DNA of 36,261 nt from Enhygromyxa salina (GCF_002994615.1 NZ_PVNK01000254.1:1-36261), one strand, 5' to 3'. Numbered from the stretch's first letter, positions 26,734 to 35,818 are shown. Translations and numbers: made by a program. The notes: generated by a model from the sequence alone, not told the origin.

Positions 26734-26931
26734 TCAGTCGACGGCGATGCGGGCCGGAAAGCCAAACGCGAGCGCGAGGTTCTCACCGAGGTCGCCCCGG
26801 TTGTAGGCCTTGCGCTCGATGAGCTCGATCGCCTCGAGGTTGGCCTCGACCCAGCGCGCGCCGTGACGCCCGGCGATCGACTGACGCATCATCCCGCGCC
26901 CGTGCGGATCGGCGAGCAGGTTGATGCGCAT
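26734..26931 (-). pseudogene. Unrecognised C-terminal gene remnant (or small gene)
   Basis: Sixty-five codons with almost uniform G/C third positions, ending TGA at 26734; the sequence runs MRINLLADPHGRGMMRQSIA to the C-terminus GENLALAFGFPARIAVD. Coding-like sequence continues in frame 5' of the ATG (ARWVFSSLPGRV) until a TAG near 26980, so this looks like the tail of a longer gene cut off upstream. I do not recognise the family. It abuts a plus-strand remnant head to head, suggesting a rearrangement at about 26955-26980. A genuine 65-residue gene starting at 26931 remains possible. Confidence 0.45.
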
Positions 26932-26962
26932 GACGCGACCTGGCAGGCTGCTGAAAACCCAG

Positions 26963-27215
26963 CGCGCCGTCGACTACGACGTCGCCGTCAACCTCCTCGC
27001 CACGTTCGGGCTCGGCCAGGTCTGCGCGGGTAACGAGCTGAGCCGACCACTCCAACGAGTACATCGCCGAGCCCTTCCCCAACTACCAAGATTTCCACAA
27101 TCCGGGCATGCCGGATCTGCAGCCGGCCTATCCGTCGATCCGCATCGTCGTCGACACCAATTTGCTCGCGTGGCTCGAGATCGGCGTGTGCTTCGAGCAG
27201 CCCCCCCCCGCCCCC
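26963..27215 (+). pseudogene. Frameshifted gene remnant, plus strand
   Basis: Two coding-like stretches lie in different frames: AVDYDVAVNLLATFGLGQV (from 26966) and, one frame later from about 27045, DHSNEYIAEPFPNYQDFHN onward to DTNLLAWLEIGVCFEQ. Third positions are strongly G/C in both. The shift falls near 27040 and the second stretch ends in a C-run (27201-27213). No intact start is present. I do not recognise the protein. Confidence 0.4.
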
Positions 27216-27450
27216 GCCGATCGAATGGGGCGAGCTCTCTCGCGTTCCTGGCCCGGTCGCTCGTCCGTCATTTGGCCCCACCCGCGAATGGGAAGATCGC
27301 GCGGCAGGAGCCGACCCTTGGCCGAAACAACCCTGGCGCTCGCTGCCGAGCGAGCCGCGTTGTGCCCTATTCGCCACAGTCGATCGAGCCATAGACTTTC
27401 GGCGGCGCTCATGCTTAGGTCGCGGGCCGCTCGCGCAGCTCAGTCCAGTC
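27216..27450. other. Gene-free stretch before the RibD-sulfotransferase gene
   Basis: No supported ORF and weak codon bias in all frames. The fusion gene frame is open upstream through this region without family likeness. No FMN riboswitch core is visible despite the RibD-like domain downstream. Confidence 0.4.
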
Positions 27451-28827
27451 ATGGAAGCCTATCGCGATCACATGCGTCGCTGCATCGCGCTGGCCCGGCG
27501 TGCGGAGGGCCGGACGGCGCCGAACCCCATGGTCGGCGCGCTGATCCTCCGTGATGGCCAGGTCGTGGCCGAGGGCTGGCACGAGGGCCCCGGCCTCGCC
27601 CACGCCGAGGTCGACGCGCTCCGCCGGCTCGAGGGTTCGGCCGCGGGCACCACCCTCGTCGTCAACCTCGAGCCCTGCTGCCACCACGGCCGGACGCCGC
27701 CGTGCTCCGACGCGCTGATCGACGCGGGCGTCGCCCGGGTCGTGGTCGGGATGGTCGACCCCAACCCGCGCGTCGGCGGCAAGGGTGTGCGCCAGCTTCG
27801 CGACGCGGGCGTCGAGGTCGTGCTCGGCGTCGAGGAGGCGCGGTCCTGGCAGCTCAACCGCGACTTCGTCGAGCGGGTCCAGGCCCTCGTCGACTCCGGC
27901 GAGCTCGACCCCGAGGGCTTCGCGCCCGGGGCCTACGAACCCGAGCCCGAGGCCGGGTCGCCGACCCGCTTCGTGGTCATCTCGGCCCCGCGGACCGGCA
28001 GCGACGAGCTGTGCTCGCTGCTCGACTCGCACCCCGAGATCCTCTGCCACCACGAGCTGTGCAACGTCGACGGGGTCCGCTACGCGCTCTCGCAGCGCGA
28101 CACCGGCTTTTGCCTCGGCACCACCGAAGCGCGCGACGCCGATCCGGTCGGCTTCGTCCACCGAGCGTGGCGCGAGCACCAAGGCGCGCGCGCGGTCGGG
28201 TTCGCCCTCGCCCGTCGCCACCCCGAGTTCGTGTTCCGCGACGTGATCGCCGATCCCGGCGTCCGCAAGATCGTGCTGAGGCGTCGCAACCGGCTCGAGA
28301 CCTTCGTGTCCGAGCTGCTCGCCCGCAAGGAGCGACGCTGGACCCACGACGGCGCCTCGCCCTGCGAGCTGACCAAGATCAAGATCGAGGTCGAGCTCGA
28401 GCTCGACGATCTGCGCGCCTACGCCGAGCAGCAAGACGCGTTCTACGACCGGGTCACGCGGGCGCTCGAGGCCCGCGGCCAGGCCTTCATCGAGGTCGAC
28501 TACGAAGACCTGCTCGAGGCCAAGACCCAGGCCCGGATCCTCGCCGAGCTCGGCTTCAACGCGGCCGCGCTCGAGGGCCTGCGCGGGACCACGCCCAAGC
28601 GCAAGCCCGACGCGCTCGAGGAGTCGATCGCCAACTACGACCAGCTCGCGCGGCAGCTCGCGGGCACCGAGTTCGAGGCCGAGCTCGACCCGCGCACGCC
28701 CAGGCTCGCGCCCTCGCCTGCTCGCGGGCGCCCCGAGAACCCTGGCGAGCTCGAGACCAGGCGCGCGCGCAGGGGACAGATGCTGGCCACGGTCGCGCCC
28801 GACGCCAGCGGCGACAAAGGGCGCTGA
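27451..28827 (+). CDS. RibD-type deaminase domain fused to PAPS-type sulfotransferase domain
   Basis: A 458-residue two-domain protein in one uninterrupted frame. Residues 1-145 are a RibD-type pyrimidine deaminase: H51-A-E53 and PCCHHGRTPPC (zinc ligands C76, C85), ending at LNRDFVERVQ, exactly where RibD normally passes into its reductase domain. The reductase is absent. After a Pro/Glu linker (150-170) comes a sulfotransferase (Stf0-like) domain: 5'-phosphosulfate loop APRTGSDELCSLLDSHPEI (179-197) and 3'-phosphate motif VLRRRNRLETFVS. The first half would deaminate the diaminopyrimidine intermediate of riboflavin or a similar substrate in the cytoplasm; the second would move sulfate from PAPS to an unknown acceptor. 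Gene fusion of these two activities is not one I know. The C-terminal 70 residues are charged and low in complexity. Confidence 0.88.
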   Translation: MEAYRDHMRRCIALARRAEGRTAPNPMVGALILRDGQVVAEGWHEGPGLAHAEVDALRRLEGSAAGTTLVVNLEPCCHHGRTPPCSDALIDAGVARVVVGMVDPNPRVGGKGVRQLRDAGVEVVLGVEEARSWQLNRDFVERVQALVDSGELDPEGFAPGAYEPEPEAGSPTRFVVISAPRTGSDELCSLLDSHPEILCHHELCNVDGVRYALSQRDTGFCLGTTEARDADPVGFVHRAWREHQGARAVGFALARRHPEFVFRDVIADPGVRKIVLRRRNRLETFVSELLARKERRWTHDGASPCELTKIKIEVELELDDLRAYAEQQDAFYDRVTRALEARGQAFIEVDYEDLLEAKTQARILAELGFNAAALEGLRGTTPKRKPDALEESIANYDQLARQLAGTEFEAELDPRTPRLAPSPARGRPENPGELETRRARRGQMLATVAPDASGDKGR

Positions 28828-28865
28828 TCCCGAGCGGCGATCACCACAGCCCCTCTTGGGCCGCC

Positions 28866-29065
28866 ACGCAGACCCGCTACGCGTACTTGCGCGTGCGCAC
28901 CCGTGCGATCGAGCGAGCGTGATCCTCGGCGGCGAGTTGCTCGTCGCCGGCCCGCTGGTCCTGCTCGACTGGGAGCAGGCGCCGCTCGCCGAGCTGTTCT
29001 TGGCCCCCGAGGTCGGCGACGAGTACGAAAGGTCATGCCGGCGCCCTGGTTCATCCGCTGTCCGC
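28866..29065 (+). pseudogene. Decayed membrane methyltransferase-like (ICMT/PEMT) remnant
   Basis: Coding-like pieces in shifted frames: RYAYLRVRTRAIERA ending in TGA at 28920-28922, then ILGGELLVAGPLVLLDWEQA and ELFLAPEVGDEYE in the next frame, then possibly MPAPWFIRC in a third. Order and spacing resemble the C-terminus of isoprenylcysteine-type methyltransferases (RYVRNP..., GEALLFGS..., EEP...RFG-x-EYE-x-Y-x-RVPRW). The resemblance is by eye and modest. It lies between the fusion gene and the LamG gene, without a promoter or start. Confidence 0.35.
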
Positions 29066-29893
29066 TCATGGCCCGGCGAGCGTCGCGATCTCTACGCTGG
29101 TCAGCGCGCGGTTGTAGATACGCAGGTCATCGATCCGACCAGTGCACTCTTGCCCGAAGCTCGGGCTGTCGCTGCCGATCGCCATGGGCTCACTGTTGTC
29201 AGCGAACACCAGACCGGTCATGTCGAGGATCGCTATCTGCTCGCCGTTTGCGTAGATCCGGCTCACCGCGCCATCGTAGGTGCTGGCGATGTGGGTCCAC
29301 TCTCCGAGCGGCAGCCACCGCGCGCCCGCGTCCGCCTGGAACGATCCGTCGGAGGTGAGCACGCGCCACACGAGACCAAAGTCGGCGTCGTACATCATGG
29401 CGTACTGCCCGGAGTTGTCGGCCCACGCGGCGCGCCCAGACTGCGGAAAGCTCTCGGGTCGCACCCACATCGCCATCGTCACGGCCTCGCTCACGTCGAG
29501 GCTGGAGCTGTCCGGGACCTGCACGGCTTCACTCGTCGCGCAGTCCATGGCCATGCCCGTCACGCCTGGACTCAAGCCCAACACCGTCGCGACGCCATGG
29601 TTGCCGTAGCCCGAGTCATCGACGACCTCAGCTCTGAGCTCGAACTGGTAGTGAGCGACCAGCGAGTCATCGGCCAGCGGGTCACCATCGCCATCGCCAT
29701 CCCCATCCCCAACTCCATCTCCATCCTCAACTCCATCCCCATCTCCATCTCCCCTCGTGCTCTCGCTCTCCGTGTCGCTCATGAAGCGAGGGTTGAGATC
29801 GATGATGCACCCAACGAGGCCGAGCGAAACCATGCTCATCAGCACCAGTCGGGCGCCAGCGCCGCACTCCTTGCTCACAAACAGGTCTCGCAT
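29066..29893 (-). CDS. LamG/concanavalin-like lipoprotein
   Basis: A 275-residue lipoprotein with lipobox LVGC (Cys29), then a Ser/Glu and (GD)n acidic linker (about 40-72) and a single LamG-type jelly-roll domain. Diagnostic pieces are LVAHYQFE, DDSGYGNHGVA, VTMAMWVRPESF, WTHIASTYDG, RIYANGEQI and RIDDLRIYNRALTSVEI. These domains bind carbohydrate or protein at the cell surface. The ATG at 29893 has AGGT five bases before it. It shares the lipobox plus GD-linker layout of the PLC-like and IgGFc-binding lipoproteins. Its 3' end meets the decayed methyltransferase remnant. Confidence 0.9.
   Translation of the reverse strand: MRDLFVSKECGAGARLVLMSMVSLGLVGCIIDLNPRFMSDTESESTRGDGDGDGVEDGDGVGDGDGDGDGDPLADDSLVAHYQFELRAEVVDDSGYGNHGVATVLGLSPGVTGMAMDCATSEAVQVPDSSSLDVSEAVTMAMWVRPESFPQSGRAAWADNSGQYAMMYDADFGLVWRVLTSDGSFQADAGARWLPLGEWTHIASTYDGAVSRIYANGEQIAILDMTGLVFADNSEPMAIGSDSPSFGQECTGRIDDLRIYNRALTSVEIATLAGP
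29690..29758 (-). repeat. Hexamer-like repeat encoding GD linker of LamG lipoprotein
   Basis: GGNGAT-type units encode GDGDGDG(VE)DGDGVGDGDGD. Codon use in this tract (GGAGAT, GGGGAT) differs from the GGCGAC-rich tracts of the other two lipoproteins, so the linkers may have expanded independently. Confidence 0.75.
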
Positions 29894-29963
29894 CTAGACC
29901 TGAGTGTACGCGTCGTTTCGGGCCCAGGCCGGCTGGACCGTCTGACGCTTGATCCTCACGCCA

Positions 29964-29980
29964 CTAGCAGCCCGGGGTGC
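29964..29980 (+). repeat. Dispersed 17-bp motif, copy B
   Basis: CTAGCAGCCCGGGGTGC, exact copy of 15231-15247, preceded by CCA as at 23541-23543. It lies about 70 bases upstream of the LamG gene start and downstream of the receiver gene stop (both on the minus strand). Confidence 0.75.
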
Positions 29981-30053
29981 AATGCATCAACTGGCTTCAC
30001 GGCTCGGAGGCCGAACTCGTCGCCTCAGCGAGCCGTGCAGGGTCCGTGTCGCG

Positions 30054-30578
30054 TCACATCGGGGGCTCGATATCGGCCACGTAGCGAGCGACAGTATCGG
30101 CGTCCACCGGCCTGTCGACCACGGCCGCGGCGCCCATCTCGCGCGCGCGCGTATGCAGGGTCTCGTCTTCGGCCCCCATCAACATGATGACCGGGACTTC
30201 CCAGCCGATGCGGCGCAAAGCCGCGAGCACGGCGACCCCGTCCGCGCCGGGCAGGCGACCGTCGAGGACCATGACATCGATGGGCGGCCGCCTGTGTCGC
30301 GCGAGGTTCCGGCCGAGAAAGGACAGCAGCGTCTTACCGCTGCGCTGCTGCACGACCTCGTAGCCTCGCAGCTGCAGCGCCGCCGTCAGCCGCTTGCGTG
30401 AGCGCGCGTCGCTCTCGGCCACGAGGACTCGTGCACGCGGTCGCGTGAGCACGCGGGCGCGCTGGGCCGCCGTCCAGCGCGCCCGCCTGAATTTGCCGCG
30501 CGGCACGATGACCGGGTTGGAGGCTGGACTTGGGTTTTGGATGGTGACTGGATTCAACATGCTGCCCTGGAAGTGCAT
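30054..30578 (-). CDS. Single-domain response-regulator-like protein with degenerate receiver
   Basis: About 174 residues from ATG 30578 (AGG five bases upstream; ATG 30560 also possible). A basic N-terminal stretch (RGKFRRARWTAAQRARVLTR) precedes a receiver domain. The acceptor Asp is present in VMVLDGRLPGADG, but the acidic pair is reduced to ESD, the conserved Thr/Ser is lost (IMLMGAED) and the conserved Lys before Pro is Arg (VVDRPVD). Phosphorylation-driven switching is therefore doubtful, as in pseudo-receivers. There is no output domain and no kinase nearby. The frame is open to 30776, but that extension has no family likeness. Confidence 0.8.
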   Translation of the reverse strand: MHFQGSMLNPVTIQNPSPASNPVIVPRGKFRRARWTAAQRARVLTRPRARVLVAESDARSRKRLTAALQLRGYEVVQQRSGKTLLSFLGRNLARHRRPPIDVMVLDGRLPGADGVAVLAALRRIGWEVPVIMLMGAEDETLHTRAREMGAAAVVDRPVDADTVARYVADIEPPM

Positions 30579-30920
30579 GACGCCTGCCAGGCGAAGCTCG
30601 AAGGCGACGATTGAACGCCGTCCGTAGGTGTCATGGCGTCGCCGACCCAGGGGCAGAGACGACAGGGCGTCGGTCGAAGTCCGGCGTGGCAACGACACGG
30701 CCTTCGCCGGCCTCGGTTCGCATGACGCGATGTCACGACCGTCAATGTGAAGGGTTGGTAAAGCCCAATCGCACACTCTCGCGAGGGTCGAGCGCCCCGC
30801 TCCGGCGAGCCAAACCCGGCAGGATCCGCCGGTTGGCGACGGCCGAATTTGCCAGACTCGGCTCCGCGACCTCCCGGGTCCGACGATCTGGCCAGACCGC
30901 CCCTCGTCGAGGGCCTGGGG
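30579..30920. other. Intergenic region between macB-like permease and receiver gene
   Basis: About 340 bases with no supported gene. It holds the receiver gene's promoter region and the 3' flank of the ABC operon, including the inverted repeat at 30809-30836. I see no clear -35/-10 or sigma-54 site. Confidence 0.45.
30809..30836 (-). terminator. Possible terminator hairpin after ABC operon
   Basis: GCCAAACCCGGC and GCCGGTTGGC form an imperfect stem around AGGATCC, about 85 bases after the permease stop. There is no T-tract on either strand, so intrinsic termination is uncertain. The same site contains GCAGGATCCGCC, also found twice upstream of the operon. Confidence 0.35.
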
Positions 30921-32125
<1,205 letters not shown>

Positions 32126-32129
<4 letters not shown>

Positions 32130-32845
32130 AACACCTCGCGGGGCGGCCCGTCGGCGATGACGCGTCCGTCGCGAAACACGAGCACGCGGGACGCCACCTC
32201 GGCCAGCTCCGGCTCGTGCGTCACCATGACCACCGTGATCGCGCGCTCGCGGTTGAGCTCCACCAGCAGGCGCATGATCTCCTTACTGCGCTCCGTGTCG
32301 AGGTTCCCCGTCGGCTCGTCGGCGAACACCACCGCCGGCCGACTCACCAGCGCGCGAGCGATGGCGACGCGCTGCTGCTGCCCGCCCGAGAGCTGGGCCG
32401 GCGTGTGGCGAGCGCGCTCGAGCAACCCGACCTCGCGCAAGGCCGTGAGCGCCCGCTCCCGGCGTTGCCGCGCATCGACCCGCTGGTAGATGAGCGGGAG
32501 CTCGACGTTCTCCACAGCCGACGTGCGAGCGAGGAGGTTGAAGCTCTGAAACACGAAGCCGAGGTAGGTCCGCCGGAGCAGCGCGAGCTGGACGTGGTCG
32601 AGTCGACTGACGTCGACGCCCCCGAACCGGTACTCGCCGGTCGTGGGTGTGTCGAGGCACCCGAGGATGTTCATGCAGGTCGACTTGCCGGACCCGCTCG
32701 AGCCCATCACCATCACGAATTCTCCCTGCTCGATGACGAGGTCCACACCGTCGAGCGCCGCCACCCGGGCCTCGCCTTCGCCGTAGATCTTGGTCACCCG
32801 AGTCAGGGAGATGAGCGGCGCGGGGATCGGGGGCTTCGGGCTCAC
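32126..32845 (-). CDS. MacB/LolD-type ABC transporter ATPase
   Basis: A 239-residue nucleotide-binding subunit. Walker A GSSGSGKST, signature LSGGQQQR, Walker B AVVFADEPTG and the switch His in VMVTHEPELA are all intact. It drives the adjacent FtsX-type permease. The GTG start overlaps the adaptor stop by four bases (GTGA) and its own stop overlaps the permease start in the same way, so the three subunits are made in a fixed order and ratio. Confidence 0.95.
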
Positions 32846-34152
32846 GCTCCCCCCCTCATCCCGACCACGACCGCGTCGCCTTCGTCGAGCTCGCCCGCCT
32901 CGACCTCCGTGTAGCGACCATCGCTGGCGCCGACGGTCACGGGCACGGCGACGAGCTCGCCCGCGCGCAGCACGTGGACGAGGGCCTCGCCGTCCACGGT
33001 CGGCTCGATCTCGGTCTCGGCCTTGCGCGCGGGCGGGCCCGGACGCGTGGGCACCGAGAAGAGCCCGCCCTTGTTCCGATCGCCCCGGCCGCCGCTCGAC
33101 TCGGCCCCGCGGCTGGGGTCGAAGCGGAGGGCCAGGGTCGGGATGCGCAAGACCTCGGCGTGGCGTTCGGCCAGGATCGTGGCTGTCGCCGTCATTCCCG
33201 GGCGCAGGAGCTCCTCGTCGTTGTTCACCGCGAGCACGGTCGTGTAGGTGACGACGGCCGAGGTGTCGGTCGTCGCCGGGGCGAGGTTGACCCGCTCGAC
33301 CGTCGCGTCAAAGGTCCGCCCCGGCCACGCGTCGACGGTGAACTCCGCCGACTGCCCTTCGCGCACCCGCCCGACGTCGGCCTCGTCGACGCCGAGATCG
33401 AGGCGCATCACCGACAGGTCTTCGGCGATCTGGAACAGCTCGGGCGCCGCGAGCGACGCCGCGATCGCGTTGCCCGGCTCGACGCTGCGGGTCAGCACCA
33501 CGCCGTCGATCGGAGCCACGATCGTCGCCTTGGCCTTGTTGGTCCGTGCTTGCTCGACGCGGACCGCCGCGAGCGAGCGCTCCGACTTGGCCCGCGACGC
33601 CTCGGCCTCGGCCAGTCGGTGCTCGCTGATCGCGGCGTCGAGCTCCTCTTGCGCGACGACCCCCTTGGCCGACAGAGCTTCGGCGCGCTCCTTGGTGATC
33701 GACGCCGCGTCGAGCGCGGCCTTCGCTCGTACAACCTCGATCTTGGCCGTCGCCAGCGCACCCTTGGCCTCGGTCAACGCGTTGTCGAGGCTGACCGGAT
33801 CCAGCGTGGCCAGGACGTCTCCGGCTTTCACGCGATCGTTGACGTCGACCTCGACCGTGGCGATCCGTCCCGAGATCTCGCCGCCGACGCTGACGACCCG
33901 CTTCGCCTCCAGCGTCCCGGTCGCGCCGACCGTTTCGTCGATGTCGCCGCGGTCGACGACCTCGGTCTGGTAGCTCGGGGCCGGCGGTGGGCGATCCAGG
34001 CGCGCCCGTGCGAGCGCGAGGCCGACCACGAGGGTCAGCACAACGCCCCCCCAGACCACGACCCTGCGGATCCGGCGGCGGCGCACGTTGCCGACGACGG
34101 CCAGCACCGAGTCTTCGTCCACGGTCACCGCCACGTTCACGCCATCCGCCAT
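32842..34152 (-). CDS. MacA/HlyD-family periplasmic adaptor
   Basis: A 436-residue membrane-fusion protein. ATG 34152 was chosen for the strong AGGAG six bases upstream; the frame opens 28 codons further without family likeness. A short cytoplasmic start precedes one membrane anchor (VVVWGGVVLTLVVGLALA), then a lipoyl/barrel-sandwich half (GEISGRIATVEVDVNDRVKAG), an Ala-rich alpha-hairpin coiled coil (about 125-200), the second lipoyl half (KATIVAPIDGVVLTRSVEPG) and beta-barrel domains. A Gly/Arg/Pro-rich insert (about 345-385) is not normal for the family. It links the permease to an outer-membrane channel; no TolC gene is in the window. Confidence 0.93.
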   Translation of the reverse strand: MADGVNVAVTVDEDSVLAVVGNVRRRRIRRVVVWGGVVLTLVVGLALARARLDRPPPAPSYQTEVVDRGDIDETVGATGTLEAKRVVSVGGEISGRIATVEVDVNDRVKAGDVLATLDPVSLDNALTEAKGALATAKIEVVRAKAALDAASITKERAEALSAKGVVAQEELDAAISEHRLAEAEASRAKSERSLAAVRVEQARTNKAKATIVAPIDGVVLTRSVEPGNAIAASLAAPELFQIAEDLSVMRLDLGVDEADVGRVREGQSAEFTVDAWPGRTFDATVERVNLAPATTDTSAVVTYTTVLAVNNDEELLRPGMTATATILAERHAEVLRIPTLALRFDPSRGAESSGGRGDRNKGGLFSVPTRPGPPARKAETEIEPTVDGEALVHVLRAGELVAVPVTVGASDGRYTEVEAGELDEGDAVVVGMRGGA

Positions 34153-34241
34153 GCGTGCTCCTGGTCTCTCATCGGCCCGAAGCGATGCACGAACCCTGCC
34201 AGCAAGAGTCGACCTTCCCTCGCGGATCCGGACCAATCAAG

Positions 34242-34300
34242 CGGCAGAATCCGCCGCCCGGGCCTGCAGGATCCGCCTCCCGGGCCTGCAGGATCCGCCA
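34242..34300. repeat. ~22-bp direct repeats upstream of ABC operon
   Basis: Three units of about 22 bases: a diverged first (GGCAGAATCCGCCGCCCGGG) and two nearly identical ones containing CCTGCAGGATCCGCC (34264 and 34286). The core GCAGGATCCGCC recurs at 30819-30830 on the other side of the operon. They sit in the divergent promoter region between the adaptor gene and the YHYH gene and could be operator sites. Confidence 0.6.
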
Positions 34301-34368
34301 GCGAGCGCGGGAAGACCGAGACCTCTCGGTCCGCGCGCTCGCGCAGCTTCTCTCGTGGCGTGTTCTCT

Positions 34369-34385
34369 CTGGCACCTGAGATGCA
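34369..34385 (+). promoter_or_regulatory. Possible sigma-54 promoter of YHYH gene
   Basis: CTGGCACCTGAGATGCA matches YTGGCACG-N4-TTGCW at all but two positions with the exact GG-10-GC spacing. The predicted transcript start near 34396 leaves only about 14 bases to the ATG at 34410, which is short, so confidence is moderate. Confidence 0.4.
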
Positions 34386-34409
34386 TGCGCTCCTTCGGGC
34401 ACAAAGACC

Positions 34410-35447
34410 ATGACCCCTCGAGTCGTTTCGACCCCCAAGCTCCTCCTCCTCGGCACCTTGCTGATCGCGCCGTCCTGCGCGCGTCCATCCTCGCCATCAT
34501 CGGGAGATCAGGGAGCTCAGGCCGGTTCCCCCCAAGACACGCTCTCGACGGCCAAGGCGGTCGATCCGTCCTTGTTCCTGGCGGCGGGGCTCGCGGGTCC
34601 GGTCCAGGAGGTGCCCTGCACACTCGAGAGCGGCGAGTCCACGACTTGTCTGCGGATCGCGCGGACTTCGGTCCCCTCGGACCATGCCCAGGGGCCCTGG
34701 TGCCCGAAGTCCATCCACGACGGACCCGAGGCCGGTGGCATCTGGCCCGAAGCCGGCGTCGCGCACGAGGTCACGGGCGAGTTCGTCGCAAACCTCGCGA
34801 CCTTCTATGAGGATTCAGCGTGGGCTGTCCACAACGAGGACGGAACGATCAACGTGACCGACTCCGCCGAGAAGTGCGCGGCGGCGGCTCGGCCCGACGT
34901 CGACCCGGACCTTCACAATCATTGCGTCGAGTGCCTTCCAACCTACCTGGCCCAAGACACGGTGGTCGAGACGCTGATCCCCAAGGTACCGACAAAGGCC
35001 AGGTCACCCTCCCCGATCCGATCCAATATTGGACTCGCGCTCAACGGCGTGGAATTCGCCGCGCCGGCGCCGACGCACGCCATATTGGCCGCACACACCC
35101 TCGCCCCCTTCGACGACTGCGGAGGCCACATCAACATGCACGAGGGTTACCACTATCACGCGGTGACGAGCGGCTGCCTCACGAGTATCGCCCAAGGCGA
35201 TGCCCACGCCCCCATGATCGGGTACGCGCTCGACGGCTTCCCGATTCACGCCCGCGCAGGTGACGACGGCACAGAGCCCATCGACCTCGACGAGTGTCGA
35301 GGCCACGCTGACGAGACCCGGGGCTACCACTATCACGTGGCTGGCCCTGGCAAGAACCAGACCCTCAACTGCTTCACGGGTGAGATCGTTGAGGGCGCCG
35401 CCCGCCGTCCTCCCGGACCACGGCCGGATCAGCCACCACCGAAGTAG
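34410..35447 (+). CDS. Exported YHYH-domain protein
   Basis: A 345-residue protein with an N-terminal hydrophobic signal ending LLIAPSC, a possible but imperfect lipobox, then a Ser/Gly linker. The C-terminal half is the YHYH domain, with two GYHYH motifs (Y247-H250 and Y306-H309), an upstream GLALNGVEF and the YALDGFPIHA segment between them. The His clusters suggest metal binding; the domain's function is not established. It occurs in secreted proteins of marine and predatory bacteria. It is divergent from the ABC operon, with ~22-bp repeats and a possible sigma-54 promoter between. A four-unit 12-bp repeat follows its stop. Confidence 0.88.
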   Translation: MTPRVVSTPKLLLLGTLLIAPSCARPSSPSSGDQGAQAGSPQDTLSTAKAVDPSLFLAAGLAGPVQEVPCTLESGESTTCLRIARTSVPSDHAQGPWCPKSIHDGPEAGGIWPEAGVAHEVTGEFVANLATFYEDSAWAVHNEDGTINVTDSAEKCAAAARPDVDPDLHNHCVECLPTYLAQDTVVETLIPKVPTKARSPSPIRSNIGLALNGVEFAAPAPTHAILAAHTLAPFDDCGGHINMHEGYHYHAVTSGCLTSIAQGDAHAPMIGYALDGFPIHARAGDDGTEPIDLDECRGHADETRGYHYHVAGPGKNQTLNCFTGEIVEGAARRPPGPRPDQPPPK

Positions 35448-35452
35448 GCCAC

Positions 35453-35500
35453 GATGGATGTCCCGATGGATGTCCCGCCAAATGTCCCGCCAGATGTCTG
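35453..35500. repeat. 12-bp tandem repeat, four units
   Basis: GATGGATGTCCC occurs twice exactly, then GCCAAATGTCCC and GCCAGATGTCTG. It lies between the convergent YHYH and small lipoprotein genes and is not coding on either strand as far as I can tell. Confidence 0.8.
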
Positions 35501-35503
35501 GGA

Positions 35504-35818
35504 TCACCCCACAGGAGGCCCGCGAGGCGACGCCGAGTGGATGCCTCGCGCGCTGAGGCTGCACGCCCTGGGGCCCACGCCTCGCGCGAGGACGTGAACC
35601 GAGGCTTTTGCGATCTCCTGCGCCCGTTGGGGCACGAACCCGTCGTGCTCCGGGGGGTTCGAGAGCCTCGAGGTCTCGCTGTCACGGACCGGGAGCGCGT
35701 CGACATCGCCGTGTTGGCTCAGCTGGTCGTCCGCACCCAACTGGGGGGCCGTCGGCGCGCAGCCGACGAGCCAGAGCGCGGCGACGAGCAGCGCCAAGAT
35801 GCGGCGGAACGCGAGCAC
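35504..35818 (-). CDS. Small lipoprotein of unknown function
   Basis: A 104-residue frame from GTG 35818 with a textbook lipoprotein signal: FRR, hydrophobic ILALLVAALW, lipobox LVGC (Cys20). The mature part (APTAPQLGADDQLSQHGDVD, then DGFVPQRAQEIAKASVHVLA) is polar and matches no family I know. Third-position bias supports coding through to the stop. It is convergent with the YHYH gene. Confidence 0.55.
   Translation of the reverse strand: MLAFRRILALLVAALWLVGCAPTAPQLGADDQLSQHGDVDALPVRDSETSRLSNPPEHDGFVPQRAQEIAKASVHVLARGVGPRACSLSARGIHSASPRGPPVG

Noticed and set aside
26988..27452. Minus-strand ORF of 154 residues
   Set aside because: Weak codon bias and no family likeness; plus-strand pieces in the same place have better third-position bias.
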